Source: CAYLLN01 sp036496265
Lineage (GTDB): Bacteria; Planctomycetota; Planctomycetia; Pirellulales; Pirellulaceae
Direction: 5' to 3'
Assembly (NCBI GenBank): GCA_036496265.1
Contig: DASXLL010000370.1
Coordinates: forward strand, 1 to 64,000
Length of the DNA: 64,000 nt
The notes under the pieces are model-generated. The model worked only from the letters and a program-made list of their open reading frames with translations. It was not told the origin of the DNA and searched no databases. A program made the position numbers and the translations under genes. Each line of letters begins with the position of its first letter. Position 1 is the stretch's first letter. Positions 41,001 through 48,933 of this stretch are shown here, in pieces.

Positions 41001-41650
41001 TCGATCGCAATCCGCTCGCCCTTTTTCAGAACCCGTGTCGCCGCTTTGATCGCCTCGCGTTGCGGCGAAGGCTGCAGCAAGGCCTGGATCGACGTCACCA
41101 AGAGTGGTCGGATGCTTAGCGACGACTCTCCCTCCCCCTGCGTGAGGGCCGGAGCGAGAGTCCCTTCTTCCGCAGCCACCGCTTGAGCTTCAACGTCCCG
41201 CCGCTTTATAAACTGCGCCAACCCTTTCCCCCGCCGAACTTCCGCATTTGATTCGGGACTCTTGGCTCTTGGAATTTCTCCTTTCTCCATCAACCCCTTC
41301 AGCACCCGTAGCCGCTGCCCAAAAGTCTCATCGCCAGCGGCTCGCTCTCCCGGCTCCGCCTCCGCAGCCGGAAAAAACTCCGGCTCACGCCCCGCAAACA
41401 GCTCAATATCGACCGCCGCATCTTCGGCTTCGCGCTGGCTGGGCAAGATAACGACCAGCGGCCCAGAAGATTCTTCGGCAAGAGCAGCCGCAACGAGCGC
41501 GCAGGCTGAGCCCCGGACTCCGTCGATCGAGGCGGGGCGGCCGTTAGCAAGCGACTCAACAACCCGATCGAAGTCCGCGTAGTTTTTCAGCGAATTGGGT
41601 AGCTGCCGCAGCCCTTCAGCCGCGGCAGCATGCGGCAAAACCGCCGTCAT
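38027..41650 (-). CDS. mfd: Transcription-repair coupling factor
   Basis: A 1207-residue ATP-driven translocase that removes stalled RNA polymerase and recruits UvrA. It has a UvrB-like N-terminal region (FDRVVESLANGRPASIDGVRGSACALVAAAL), the CarD-like polymerase-interaction domain (about residue 540, DLVVHLAHGIGRYRGL), helicase Walker A LLCGDVGFGKTEVAMR (about 682), DEEQ box IIDEEQRFG (about 785), QLRGRVGR (about 960) and the C-terminal TRCF domain. It is somewhat longer than usual. The extra length falls in three in-frame palindromic repeats in the N-terminal half (41124-41162, 40677-40761, 40161-40250). Otherwise intact. ATG at 41650. Confidence 0.96.
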   Translation of the reverse strand: MTAVLPHAAAAEGLRQLPNSLKNYADFDRVVESLANGRPASIDGVRGSACALVAAALAEESSGPLVVILPSQREAEDAAVDIELFAGREPEFFPAAEAEPGERAAGDETFGQRLRVLKGLMEKGEIPRAKSPESNAEVRRGKGLAQFIKRRDVEAQAVAAEEGTLAPALTQGEGESSLSIRPLLVTSIQALLQPSPQREAIKAATRVLKKGERIAIDEFLRWLVERGFHATSAVELPGEFSHRGGIIDIFATDWLLPVRIELFDDEIESLRSFEVATQRSQETLEEIEITVLSDDSTASGGREAPGNSDSERRQSDREADASRSPGAGHLTDYLPPNSWIMLVDPQRISDEAKSYLLRVEKAAEFHSLPVVLVECGRFAVATTAEIQTEMAGVHCHLPFESVERFSGDIGRVRDELDTIAHGDEVFIVSPTEAEVERLREILSLTKLAGAGRLHYPIGTLQAGFRLRAVGHALRGVPDFESGIPLAAPGTPQRAFPTERRGTLVLTASELFHRGELRRLPRRRLGKAIDSFLDLREGDLVVHLAHGIGRYRGLKLIEKQGQKEEHLEIEFDGGTKIFVPAIKIDLVQKYVGGAKTRPALAKIGGKTWLRQKADAEGAVVDLAVEMLDMQALRRARPGIAFNPDSEWQKEFDSSFPYRETPDQLTAIASIKADMLRARPMDRLLCGDVGFGKTEVAMRAAFKAVDSGFQVGILVPTTILAEQHYHSFRARMAEFPFDIAKLSRFCTPEEERESLKGLKSGKVDIVVGTHRLASKDVEFHNLGLVIIDEEQRFGVDVKERLKALRTMVDVLTLSATPIPRTLHMSLVGVRDISNLESPPEDRLAVETKVTRWDDGLLKHAIQRELARGGQIYFVHNRVSDIEIIANRLRDIVPDVRLRVGHAQMPDDELEEVMVDFVDGKFDLLLSTTIVESGLDIPNANTIFIDEADRYGLADLHQLRGRVGRYRNRAYCYLIVEPHKHLTPNAARRLRAIEEFDELGAGFAIAMRDLEIRGAGNLLGTQQSGHISNVGYELYCQLLENAVRTLQKQPPKVKLEVDINLPGDAFIPDEYVPDLRLKIDLYRRLSRVSRFDELDDFRTELVDRFGEPPRPVERLLDLTALKMDATVWHISSIFIEGEFVVFKYDNRQRIEQLVRQQKGKLRLVDEQSVYLPLPHDVTDKDRIWRIVKVVLRPAAVATNISAPKVPSRAL
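40161..40250. repeat. In-frame inverted repeat inside mfd (GTAGGGAACGCCC type)
   Basis: TGTAGGGAACGCCCTCTGTG at 40161 and its inverted partner ending CCCTACA (40220-40248) form arms of about 28 bases with four mismatches. It adds about 30 codons to mfd (AVGHALRGVPDF...TPQRAFPTERR). A single arm of the same unit follows the RND pump stop at 59230. Confidence 0.85.
40677..40761. repeat. In-frame inverted repeat inside mfd (GGCGAGCGGG type)
   Basis: GGCGAGCGGGAAGCGTCAGC begins at 40678, and CCCCCGCTCGCC ends at 40760. A smaller hairpin GGGGGCC-TCAC-GGCCCCC lies within (40736-40753). On the minus strand it is read through as SGGREAPGNSDSERRQSDRE. Confidence 0.8.
41124..41162. repeat. In-frame hairpin inside mfd (GACTCTC...GAGAGTC)
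   Basis: The arms GACTCTC-CTCC and GGAG-GAGAGTC surround a GC-rich centre. It is translated as TLAPALTQGEGESS, the peptide typical of the widespread CCTCACCCC repeat family, also seen at 52598-52633. Confidence 0.75.
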
Positions 41651-41698
41651 GGCCCAGGAATTCTAGCGGCCCGCCCTCCCGCGGCCATAGGCCGATTC

Positions 41699-41756
41699 GT
41701 AGGATAGGCCTCCGGCCTGCCCAGTCTTTTTGGGCCGGCCGGAGGCCCGCCCCACG
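41699..41756. repeat. REP-like palindrome between the permease stop and mfd
   Basis: GTAGGATAGGCCTCCGGCCTGCCC pairs with GGGCCGGCCGGAGGCCCGCCCC across CAGTCTTTTT. The right arm ends one base from the TAA (41757-41759) of the ABC-2 permease. Confidence 0.75.
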
Positions 41757-43580
41757 TTATTCCTCCGCCGCCATCCGCGTCCGCCCGCTGGCGATATCAA
41801 ACTCGTTCAAAGCCGGCACCAGCATCGCCGCCGTCGTAAACCCATACGTCGCCGCCGTCACAAAAAACGCCGCCGCGACGTGATCGACCAAAAAATTGGT
41901 AATCGCGAAGAACGTCGCAAACGGCAACAACAGCGACGCCCACCCAATCGCGCTCGACGCATTGCGAATCCCCAGCGCCGCGAACAATCCCACGCTCCCG
42001 CCGACGATAAACGCCAAAAACGGCGCGAGCTGTGTCTGAAAACTGCCGCTGAAGCTAATCATGAACAAAATCAGCGTCACGACACCCAGGAACAAAAAGA
42101 ACACGCTCCCCAAACTCACGCCAATCGCCGTCCGTGAGCTGGCATAGTTCATTCCGCTATGCACGCCGAGCGTGATGACGAACACATCCATCACGACCAG
42201 GCCGATCGTCAAATAAAACCAGTTGCTAAACGTCAGCGCGCCCACCGCGAGCAGCGCGATACACAAGACCAATGGTCCCAGTACCATCTCCCACGTCACA
42301 TACGCGACTCCCAACATCTTGCCAAACAAAAATTCCCGCGGCGTCAAATCCGTCACCAAGAGCAAATCCAGCGATCCACCATCGCGCTCATTCGTGATCG
42401 ACGTCACCGCCAACGCATTCACGATCACGAGGCTCACGAGAAAAAACGGCGCGAGCGAATTGGCCACCGGCGGAATAATCGCCTCGCTCGCCCGCAAATA
42501 CGCCGCGCCACTCCGAATGCTCGCATAAATCGCCGCCACCGCCATGAAAAACAGCAGCCAATACACCGCCTTGATCACCAGCACCTTCCGTCCGTAAGCC
42601 CACGTACACATTTCCCGCCACAGCACCGGGTTATCCCACACTTGCCGGCTCTTCTCATTCACCGTCCGCACCCGAGCATCCACATGCCCCGCCCGGGCGG
42701 CTGCCACCGCTTCCTTGGTTCTTGGTTCTTCGGTTCTTGGTTCTTCTGATTCCACCTCCGGCGCACGCTGCATCACCTCCCGCCCCGGATTCCACACTCG
42801 CAGCCGCAAAATCGCCACCCCATTCAGCACCGCCGCGATCCCCATCGCCGCGATCAAAAACCACGTATCCGCCGCTTCCAGCGCCGGAATGACATCCCGG
42901 TCCGGCTGAGCCGCGACCAAAATAGCCCGAATCGGGCTCGCCGCCGCCGCAATCGACTTCAGGCTGACTCCGCCAATCGCCGCATCCCCGGCCAGCGCAT
43001 AAACCGCCTCCCACGCTCCTATCCAAATCACTAGCACCAGCGCCGTCATCGCCAGCGCCTGAAATGTCTTGTCCCGCGCCAGCGCGATTGTCGATCCCAA
43101 GCTGCCCGCCGCCAGCATCGTCGCCAACGTCACAGCCAGCACGCGCGCCACCTGCGCCGGCGAAACCCCGCCAAACAACGTCAGCAACATGAAAATCGGC
43201 GCTGCTGTAATCAGCATCACAATCACATCGAGCAAACTCGCCAGCAGCTTGCCGAGCACCACCTCGTGGTTTGTCAGCCGCGTCATCAACAGCAGAATGA
43301 GCGTCTTCTTATCCTTTTCCAGCGCGACCGCGCTCGCCGCCCGCAATGCCGCCAGGAACGTCAAGAGCGCCAACTGCAGCGGGGCCAAAATCGTGAACAA
43401 GATCGACCCAAACTTGGCCATGTCGCCGACGCCGCGAATGATCTGCGTCCCCGCGAGCACCAGCCACGCCGTACACATCAAGACGAACAGCGCCGTGCCA
43501 TACACGCCGCGATAAACGAAGTGTTGGCTTCGCCGCGGCGCGGTAACCAGTTCGCGAGAAAAAATCGGACCAATCAGCAT
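41757..43580 (-). CDS. ABC-2 family transporter permease
   Basis: A 607-residue membrane protein with about 12 helices in two sets of six separated by a soluble loop (about residues 280-330). The N-terminal GPIFSRELVTAPRRSQHFVYR and the second-half ITNERDGGSLDLLLVTDLTPREFLFGKMLG are the family's membrane-entry elements (R.RE.G.....L......R....GK). The loop contains ESEEPRTEEPRTKEAV, encoded by a GGTTCTT-word repeat. No ATPase gene is adjacent, so the partner is elsewhere. Start at 43580 (MLIGPIFSREL) preferred; a start six codons up is possible. Confidence 0.82.
   Translation of the reverse strand: MLIGPIFSRELVTAPRRSQHFVYRGVYGTALFVLMCTAWLVLAGTQIIRGVGDMAKFGSILFTILAPLQLALLTFLAALRAASAVALEKDKKTLILLLMTRLTNHEVVLGKLLASLLDVIVMLITAAPIFMLLTLFGGVSPAQVARVLAVTLATMLAAGSLGSTIALARDKTFQALAMTALVLVIWIGAWEAVYALAGDAAIGGVSLKSIAAAASPIRAILVAAQPDRDVIPALEAADTWFLIAAMGIAAVLNGVAILRLRVWNPGREVMQRAPEVESEEPRTEEPRTKEAVAAARAGHVDARVRTVNEKSRQVWDNPVLWREMCTWAYGRKVLVIKAVYWLLFFMAVAAIYASIRSGAAYLRASEAIIPPVANSLAPFFLVSLVIVNALAVTSITNERDGGSLDLLLVTDLTPREFLFGKMLGVAYVTWEMVLGPLVLCIALLAVGALTFSNWFYLTIGLVVMDVFVITLGVHSGMNYASSRTAIGVSLGSVFFLFLGVVTLILFMISFSGSFQTQLAPFLAFIVGGSVGLFAALGIRNASSAIGWASLLLPFATFFAITNFLVDHVAAAFFVTAATYGFTTAAMLVPALNEFDIASGRTRMAAEE
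42713..42749. repeat. In-frame GGTTCTT-word tract inside the permease gene
   Basis: GGTTCTTGGTTCTTCGGTTCTT... repeats an 8-base word four times, encoding PRTEEPRTKE on the minus strand in the cytoplasmic loop. The same word stands alone at 56117-56133. Confidence 0.65.
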
Positions 43581-43986
43581 CAGCCCTTCGTCCTCCACGC
43601 TAATCGACTCGTGCTACGAAGCGGACTAGACTACCAGTTCAGTGTCAATTCGCGGTGACTGAGAACGGCCCCTGTCTGGCAAATTCTCGTAGCAGCAGTC
43701 GCCAGCTCGCAGCAGAGGAGCAAGAGTAGGAGAAAGATTAAGATTAGGAACAGGATTAAGAGCACGATTAAGAACAAGGCGAATTCCAAATCTCTCTCTT
43801 GCTCTTGCTCTTAATCACCTTCTTAATCTTAATCCTTCTCTTTATCTTACTCCCCCGCCGCTTGGGCCATAACCTGCTATTATTAAAGCACTTGCGCTAT
43901 TTTCTAAATCCCGCCAATAATCCCCCGCCACAGCGCATCTAGTACTGTGAGCGAGCGCTTTGCCGCGAGTGGCAGGAGCTCGACGC
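43581..43986. repeat. Gene-free region with large inverted purine/pyrimidine word tracts
   Basis: 43711-43782 is built of GATTAAGA/GAGCAAGAG words; 43792-43856 is the opposite-strand counterpart (TCTTGCTCTTAATC, CTTAATCTTAATCC), so the two can fold on each other across CGAATTCC. From 43857 to the sigma factor gene the DNA is AT-rich (TTATTAAAG) and probably holds its promoter. No gene is seen. Confidence 0.65.
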
Positions 43987-44571
43987 GTGCCCAACCCTGC
44001 GGAAAGTCAGCCGGACGCTGACATAAATAACAACCCGCTCGACCCATCCGTCGTCGCGGAACTGTATGTTCAGCATGGGGAAGAGCTGCGGCGGTTCCTG
44101 CTCGGCATCCTTCGGGATGCTCAACTTGCGTCCGACGTCCTGCAAATGACCTTCGCCAAGATGGTCCAGCGGGGGCACGAGACGCAAGCGGCAACCCGCA
44201 AAGCTTGGCTGTTCCGCGTGGCCTACCACGAAGCAATGGCCTATCGCCGCCGTGAGGGGGTTGGCGACAAGGTGCTTCGGCGGGTCGCTAGTGAAAAACC
44301 AGCGTGGCACACCAACGGAGCGGCCGGCCCTTCCGATGAGCCCTTATTAAGGCTCGAATCGGTCCAAGCCGTCCGCGAGGCCCTCGACGAGCTCCCGCCC
44401 GAGCAACGCCAGGTCGTGCGGATGCGAATTTACGAAGAAAAGACCTTTGCAGCGATCGCCAAAGAGTTGAAAATTCCGCTGGGGACGGCCCTGGGCCGTA
44501 TGCGAGCCGCAACCATTAAATTGCGGGCGAAACTCGATCCAATCACAAAAATCAATGACCACCGACAATAG
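43987..44571 (+). CDS. ECF-type RNA polymerase sigma factor
   Basis: A 194-residue sigma-70 family factor of the ECF type. Region 2 (about residues 20-90) has LYVQHGEELRRFLLGILRDAQLASDVLQMTFAKM and AWLFRVAYHEAMAYRRR; region 4 (about 125-180) has ALDELPPEQRQVVRMRIYEEKTFAAIAKELKIPLGTALGRMRAATIKLR. I chose the GTG at 43987 because AGGAG lies 8 bases before it; earlier in-frame starts exist (43960, 43969). The 17-base overlap with the next gene implies a coupled anti-sigma-like partner. Regulated genes may include the following DUF1549/DUF1501 operon, by position only. Confidence 0.92.
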   Translation: MPNPAESQPDADINNNPLDPSVVAELYVQHGEELRRFLLGILRDAQLASDVLQMTFAKMVQRGHETQAATRKAWLFRVAYHEAMAYRRREGVGDKVLRRVASEKPAWHTNGAAGPSDEPLLRLESVQAVREALDELPPEQRQVVRMRIYEEKTFAAIAKELKIPLGTALGRMRAATIKLRAKLDPITKINDHRQ

Positions 44572-45121
44572 CAACGACCTCGACTGGCTGGCGTTTTCCT
44601 ACGCCGCCGGCGAGTTAAATCCCACCGAAGCCGAGCAATTCGAGCTTCGCCTGGCTGACGACCAAACCGCCCGCGAAGCTTTGGCGCGAGCCGTCGAACT
44701 CTGCCAGGTCGTCGCTGCCGCGGAAATTCAAAGTAGCAATTACGTCGTGCCTGCCGCCAAAACGCATACCACCTGGAACGGCCGCCTCTCCTGGATGGCC
44801 GTCGGCGGCCTCGCCTCGCTGCTACTGGCAATGCTTTGGTCTGGCGTCATCGGCCCCACCTGGCACACCGCCCAACTTCGCTCATTTTCCAAGCAAAACC
44901 TGGCTTTTGCCTGGACCGAAACCAACCACGAAATTGCCAATGTCCGCGAAGTCAGCTTCTTGCCGGCTGGTCTCACCGATACCGACGATTACAACACGTC
45001 TGCCGTCGCGTTCGATGTCTCCGCAGACGAAGCTCCTACCTGGATGACCGCCGCCCTGCTCAGCAGCTCGCCTGCCGAATCGTCCAATACCGATTTGAAC
45101 AGCCCCGATTCGAACAGTTAA
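44555..45121 (+). CDS. Probable membrane-bound anti-sigma factor
   Basis: A 188-residue protein. The N-terminus (LDWLAFSYAAGELNPTEAEQFELRLADDQTAREALARAVEL, about residues 9-50) has the Y..GEL...EA..FE..L..D.. pattern of zinc-free anti-sigma domains in planctomycetes. One membrane helix lies at about 78-94 (MAVGGLASLLLAMLWSGVI), and the rest is probably periplasmic. It overlaps the sigma factor gene by 17 bases and the next gene by one base (TAATG), so the three are one operon. It would hold the sigma factor inactive at the membrane until a signal arrives; the signal is unknown. Confidence 0.75.
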   Translation: MTTDNSNDLDWLAFSYAAGELNPTEAEQFELRLADDQTAREALARAVELCQVVAAAEIQSSNYVVPAAKTHTTWNGRLSWMAVGGLASLLLAMLWSGVIGPTWHTAQLRSFSKQNLAFAWTETNHEIANVREVSFLPAGLTDTDDYNTSAVAFDVSADEAPTWMTAALLSSSPAESSNTDLNSPDSNS

Positions 45122-45849
45122 TGCAACTCCGAGCCATTTTAGCGATCACCGCCGCGGCCTTCCTCGCCGCCGGCTTGTTCTGCGCCCGCGGCGACGACGC
45201 TAAGCCAGACTCCACCAAAAAACCGCCCTCCGCCAAAACCTCAGCTCCGGTCGCCGGCTCTGCCAGCGCGAAGAAAGACGGATCCAAAAGAGGCAGCCCC
45301 AAAAAAGACGACGCTGCCAAGCCCGCGATCTCCATCACCCCGGAACGTGAAGCCGCGGTCCTCACCTTCGTCCAACGCAACCACGCTGAGCTTGCCGACC
45401 TGCTCGCCGTTCTCAAAACCAGCCAGCCGGAAGAATACGACCGCGCCATCCGCGATATCTTCCGCACGCTCGATCGGATCAATCAAATCCAGGAGCGCGA
45501 CCCGCTCCAATACGAGCTCGAAGTTGCCGCCTGGACCGCCCAATCGCGCGTTCAACTCCTGGCCGCCAAGCTCAAGATGGGCTCGACCAGCGAACTGATG
45601 AAACAACTTCGCGAATCCCTCGCCGCACAAAACGAAGCGAAGCTCGCCCTGCTCAAGCACGAACGGCAAAAAGCCTCCGATCGCCTTTCCAAAATCGACA
45701 GCGACATCGCCCGGTTCGAAACCGACCGCGACGATGTGATCGACCGACAATTGAAAATCCTGACCCGCACATCCGGCGAAGCCCGCCCCGGCAAATTGCC
45801 GCCCAAGACATCCACAAAGTCGAAGCCAACCACTTCCACTAACAAATAA
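45121..45849 (+). CDS. Hypothetical exported Lys/Ala-rich protein of the sigma operon
   Basis: A 242-residue protein. Signal peptide (LRAILAITAAAFLAAGLFCARG), then a Lys/Ser/Pro-rich linker (about 25-65), a helical domain of about 110 residues (AVLTFVQRNHAELADLLAVLKTSQPEEYDRAIRDIFRTLDRINQIQERDPLQYELEVAAWTAQ) and a coiled-coil end. The helical motif is similar in style to heavy-metal or stress sensors of the CpxP type, but that is only a resemblance. ATG at 45121 overlaps the previous stop. Probably periplasmic and part of signal sensing for the sigma factor. Confidence 0.7.
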   Translation: MQLRAILAITAAAFLAAGLFCARGDDAKPDSTKKPPSAKTSAPVAGSASAKKDGSKRGSPKKDDAAKPAISITPEREAAVLTFVQRNHAELADLLAVLKTSQPEEYDRAIRDIFRTLDRINQIQERDPLQYELEVAAWTAQSRVQLLAAKLKMGSTSELMKQLRESLAAQNEAKLALLKHERQKASDRLSKIDSDIARFETDRDDVIDRQLKILTRTSGEARPGKLPPKTSTKSKPTTSTNK

Positions 45850-46033
45850 CTTGACAACTCCCCCGACCGTATGCACAAATCGTGCATAAATGCATATTGT
45901 CGGTTAAGCTAAAAATCCCTTCCACCAAATCACTTACAGCAAAAAACGGTTCCCTCCCAGTCAGCAAAAAACCGTTTGCATAAATCCTGCCCACCCCAAC
46001 CTCCCTCCTGTCTGAAGTTTGCGGAGCATAACC
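45850..46033. other. Intergenic region with two inverted repeats
   Basis: ATGCAC-AAATC-GTGCAT (45871-45887) is a perfect 6-base inverted repeat followed by AATGCAT. AACGGTT (about 45946-45952) and AACCGTT (about 45968-45974) form another hairpin inside AAAAAACGG...AAAAAACCG. Either could be an operator or terminator for the sigma operon or the next gene. No gene is seen. Confidence 0.4.
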
Positions 46034-48748
46034 ATGCGGATCGGACGCCTCACTTACCTGTTTCTTCTGGCCACTGTCTCCTGTCCCCTGTCCCCTGTCC
46101 TCTGTCCCCCGGCCTCAGCCGCCGACGCCGAAGTCGCCGCCCCGATCAGCCAGCGGTTCGCCCCGGCTGACGTCACCGAAGAGCCCAACTTCCAGCGGCA
46201 CATCAGCCCGCTGCTCGGCCGCCTCGGCTGCAACGGTCGTAGCTGCCACGGCAGCTTCCAAGGCCGCGGTGGCTTCCGCCTCTCGCTCTTCGGCTACGAT
46301 TTCCAAGCCGACTACGCAGAGCTTTTGAAAGGCGATCCGATCCGCGCCAACAAAGAGAAGCCGCTCGAAAGCTTGATCATCGTCAAGCCAACCGACGCCG
46401 ACATGCACGAAGGCGGCCAGCGCTACAAGGTTGGAAGCTGGGAATACAACGTCATCCGCCGCTGGCTCGAAGCCGGCGTCAAATGCGAAGAGAAAGACGT
46501 GCAAAAGCTCGTCAACCTCGAGCTGACACCGGCCGAAATCGTGTTCAGCATTCCCGGCGAGCAAGTCCAGCTCAAAGCCGTCGCCGTTTGGCAGGACGGC
46601 ACACGTGAAGACGTCACCTGCCTTTGCCGTTTTGGCTCTAACAGCGAGCAAGTCGCCAAAATCACGACCGACGGCCTCGTCACAGCGACCGAGCCAGGCG
46701 ACACCCATGTCATCATTTCCTACGACAGTGCCGTCATCGCCGTTCCCGTCATCCGCCCCGTCTCGCAACTCACAGGCGATCGTTATCCGAACGTTCCGAC
46801 ACCCACAAAAATCGACGAGCTCGTCGTCCAAAAGCTCAAAAAGCTCGGCGAAGTCCCGTCGGATCTTTGCACCGACGCCGAATTCATCCGCCGCGTCACG
46901 CTCGACCTCGCCGGCACGCTTCCCACCGCCCCCGAAGTCGAAAAGTTCCTCGCCGATTCTTCCCCCAACAAACGCTCTGCCAAAATCGACGAGTTGCTCA
47001 AGACGCCCGCCTACGCCGCCTGGTGGACCACTCGCCTCTGCGACTGGACCGGCAACAACGATACCAAGTTCAACAACTTCGGCGTCCTCAACGGCAACAA
47101 CAATGTCGGCGGCGGCGGCGCCTCGCAGCAGTGGTATGACTGGATCTACAAGCGCGTTACCGAAAATGTGTCCTACGACAAGATCATCAATGGTCTGGTC
47201 ACCGGTGTCAGCCGCGTTCCCGGCGAATCGTACGCCCAGTTTTGTGATTACATGACCAAAACGGCGCAGGGCGAGGCTAACTACGCCGAGCGCCCTGACA
47301 TGCCGTATTACTGGGCTCGCCGCGACTTCGTCAAACCCGAAGAGCGGGCCATCGGCTTCGCTTACGCCTTTCTCGGCATCCGCATCCAGTGCGCTCAGTG
47401 TCACAAGCACCCCTTCGACCAATGGTCGAAGTCCGACTTCGACGACTTCCGCAATTTCTTCGCCTCCGTTCGCTCCACGGGCTACGTCGCCCCGCCCGAC
47501 CGCGAGTCACAGGCTGATTACAAGGCCATTCTCAAGGACCTCGGCCTCGAAAAAACTGATCTTCGCAACAATCAACTTCGCGTGAAGTTCTACGAGCAAC
47601 TTCGCAAAGGCAAGGTCGTGCCGTTCCCCGAGGTCGTTGTCAATCGTGTCAAGGAAGGCGAACGCAAGCCGATGAATAAAAAGCAAGGCGAAGGACCAAC
47701 GGGCCCCATTGCTCGCGTCCTCGGCGGTGAAGAGATCGACCTCACGAAGCTCGACGACGCCCGTCAGCCGCTCATGGACTGGCTCCGCGACCCGAAGAAT
47801 CCGTTCTTTGCCAAGGCCTTCGTCAACCGCGTTTGGTCCAACTACTTCAACGTCGGCATCGTTCAGCCGGCGGACGACATGAGCCTCGCCAACCCGCCGA
47901 GCAACAAGCCGTTGCTCGACCACCTGGCCCAAGGCTTCATCGACCACAACTTCGATATGCAGTGGGTCCACCGCGAGATTTGCAATAGCCGCACCTATCA
48001 GCTCTCGTGGCAGACGAACGAGACCAACGTCAAGGACGAAAAGAACTTTGCCCGCTCGGTTCCGCGGCGTCTGGCCGCTGAAGTCGCCGTCGATGCCGTC
48101 AACATGGCCATCGGCTCCGACGAGAAGGCCGCCGGCTACCTGACCAACCTCAAAGGCCGGGCCATCTCCGTCGCCGGCGCATCCGCCCGGCCCAATTCCG
48201 GCGGCGCCACCAACGGCTTCGCCCTCCAGGTCTTCGGCCGCAGCGTTCGCGAAAGCAACTGCGATTGCGACCGCTCGATGGAAGCCAGCCTCTTGCAAAC
48301 CGTCTTTCTGCAAAACGATAGCGCCGTGATTCAAGCGATCGAGCAGGACAAATCATCGTGGATCAGCCAACTGGCCAAAAAATCCGTTGCTGAAGAATCC
48401 TCCGCTCGCGGCAGCGGTCAGCGCAACTCGATCGAGGCCATGAAGTCTCGCCTCGCCCAGATGCGCAAGGGCAAGTCGGCGGCGCAGGCCAAGAAAATCG
48501 AGGAGCGCCTCGCACAACTCGAAAAAGGCGGCGCTGACGCGGCGAAAGCCGCCGAAGCCGGTGACTTGGCTCTCGACGAAAATGAAATCGTCCGCCAGGC
48601 CTACCTGCGAACCCTCACCCGCCTGCCCACCGCCGACGAGCAAGACCGCTGCCTGGGCTATCTCGCCGAGGCCGAATCTCCCCTCGCCGGCGCCAAAGGC
48701 CTCCTCTGGACCCTTTTGAACACCAAGGAATTCATCGTCAACCACTAA
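46034..48748 (+). CDS. DUF1549/DUF1553 protein with N-terminal cytochrome-like domain
   Basis: A 904-residue exported protein. After a signal peptide whose hydrophobic core is partly encoded by a CTGTCCC-word tract, residues 50-140 hold a cytochrome-like domain with CNGRSCHG (CX4CH, a planctomycete heme-binding variant). A BIG2-like beta domain follows (ELTPAEIVFSIPGEQVQLKAVAVW). DUF1549 is next (VTLDLAGTLPTAPEVEKFLADSSPNKRSAKIDELL, with CAQCHKHPFDQW = CxxCH), and then DUF1553 to the end (FFAKAFVNRVWSNYFNVGIVQP, YLRTLTRLPTADEQDR). These are signature proteins of planctomycetes, suspected to act with the DUF1501 partner on sulfated polysaccharides. ATG at 46034. Confidence 0.95.
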   Translation: MRIGRLTYLFLLATVSCPLSPVLCPPASAADAEVAAPISQRFAPADVTEEPNFQRHISPLLGRLGCNGRSCHGSFQGRGGFRLSLFGYDFQADYAELLKGDPIRANKEKPLESLIIVKPTDADMHEGGQRYKVGSWEYNVIRRWLEAGVKCEEKDVQKLVNLELTPAEIVFSIPGEQVQLKAVAVWQDGTREDVTCLCRFGSNSEQVAKITTDGLVTATEPGDTHVIISYDSAVIAVPVIRPVSQLTGDRYPNVPTPTKIDELVVQKLKKLGEVPSDLCTDAEFIRRVTLDLAGTLPTAPEVEKFLADSSPNKRSAKIDELLKTPAYAAWWTTRLCDWTGNNDTKFNNFGVLNGNNNVGGGGASQQWYDWIYKRVTENVSYDKIINGLVTGVSRVPGESYAQFCDYMTKTAQGEANYAERPDMPYYWARRDFVKPEERAIGFAYAFLGIRIQCAQCHKHPFDQWSKSDFDDFRNFFASVRSTGYVAPPDRESQADYKAILKDLGLEKTDLRNNQLRVKFYEQLRKGKVVPFPEVVVNRVKEGERKPMNKKQGEGPTGPIARVLGGEEIDLTKLDDARQPLMDWLRDPKNPFFAKAFVNRVWSNYFNVGIVQPADDMSLANPPSNKPLLDHLAQGFIDHNFDMQWVHREICNSRTYQLSWQTNETNVKDEKNFARSVPRRLAAEVAVDAVNMAIGSDEKAAGYLTNLKGRAISVAGASARPNSGGATNGFALQVFGRSVRESNCDCDRSMEASLLQTVFLQNDSAVIQAIEQDKSSWISQLAKKSVAEESSARGSGQRNSIEAMKSRLAQMRKGKSAAQAKKIEERLAQLEKGGADAAKAAEAGDLALDENEIVRQAYLRTLTRLPTADEQDRCLGYLAEAESPLAGAKGLLWTLLNTKEFIVNH
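46073..46110. repeat. CTGTCCC-word tract inside a signal-peptide coding region
   Basis: CTGTCTCCTGTCCCCTGTCC and on: a 7-base word repeated five times, read in frame as SCPLSPVLCPP. The word is the same as at 27091-27169. Confidence 0.75.
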
Positions 48749-48763
48749 CACCGCCTCACGGCG

Positions 48764-48895
48764 GAATGACCAAGAACCAAGCACCAAATCACAAACAAAT
48801 TCAAATGACAAATGACAAATGACAAATGACGCTGGCCATTGGTGCTTAATCATTGATCATTGTTTGTAATTTGATGCTTGTGATTTGAGATTTCA
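48764..48895. repeat. ATGACAA-word tract with an inverted arm
   Basis: ACCAAGAACCAAGCACCAAATCACAAACA and four ATGACAA words (48799-48828) are followed by TGATCATTGTTTGTAATTTG, roughly the complement of the first arm. It lies between the DUF1549 and DUF1501 genes and ends shortly before the latter's ribosome-binding site. Confidence 0.65.
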
Positions 48896-48933
48896 TCCAA
48901 CCAACACTCCCACCACCACCAAGGACGACTCTC

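Noticed and set aside
44836..45120. Long upstream extension of the 45121 gene
   Set aside because: It overlaps the anti-sigma gene in another frame, is Arg-rich with no pattern, and the signal peptide starts at 45121.
45851..45876. Promoter with TTGACA at 45851
   Set aside because: The nearest -10-like TATGCA is only about 13 bases away, too close for a normal promoter.
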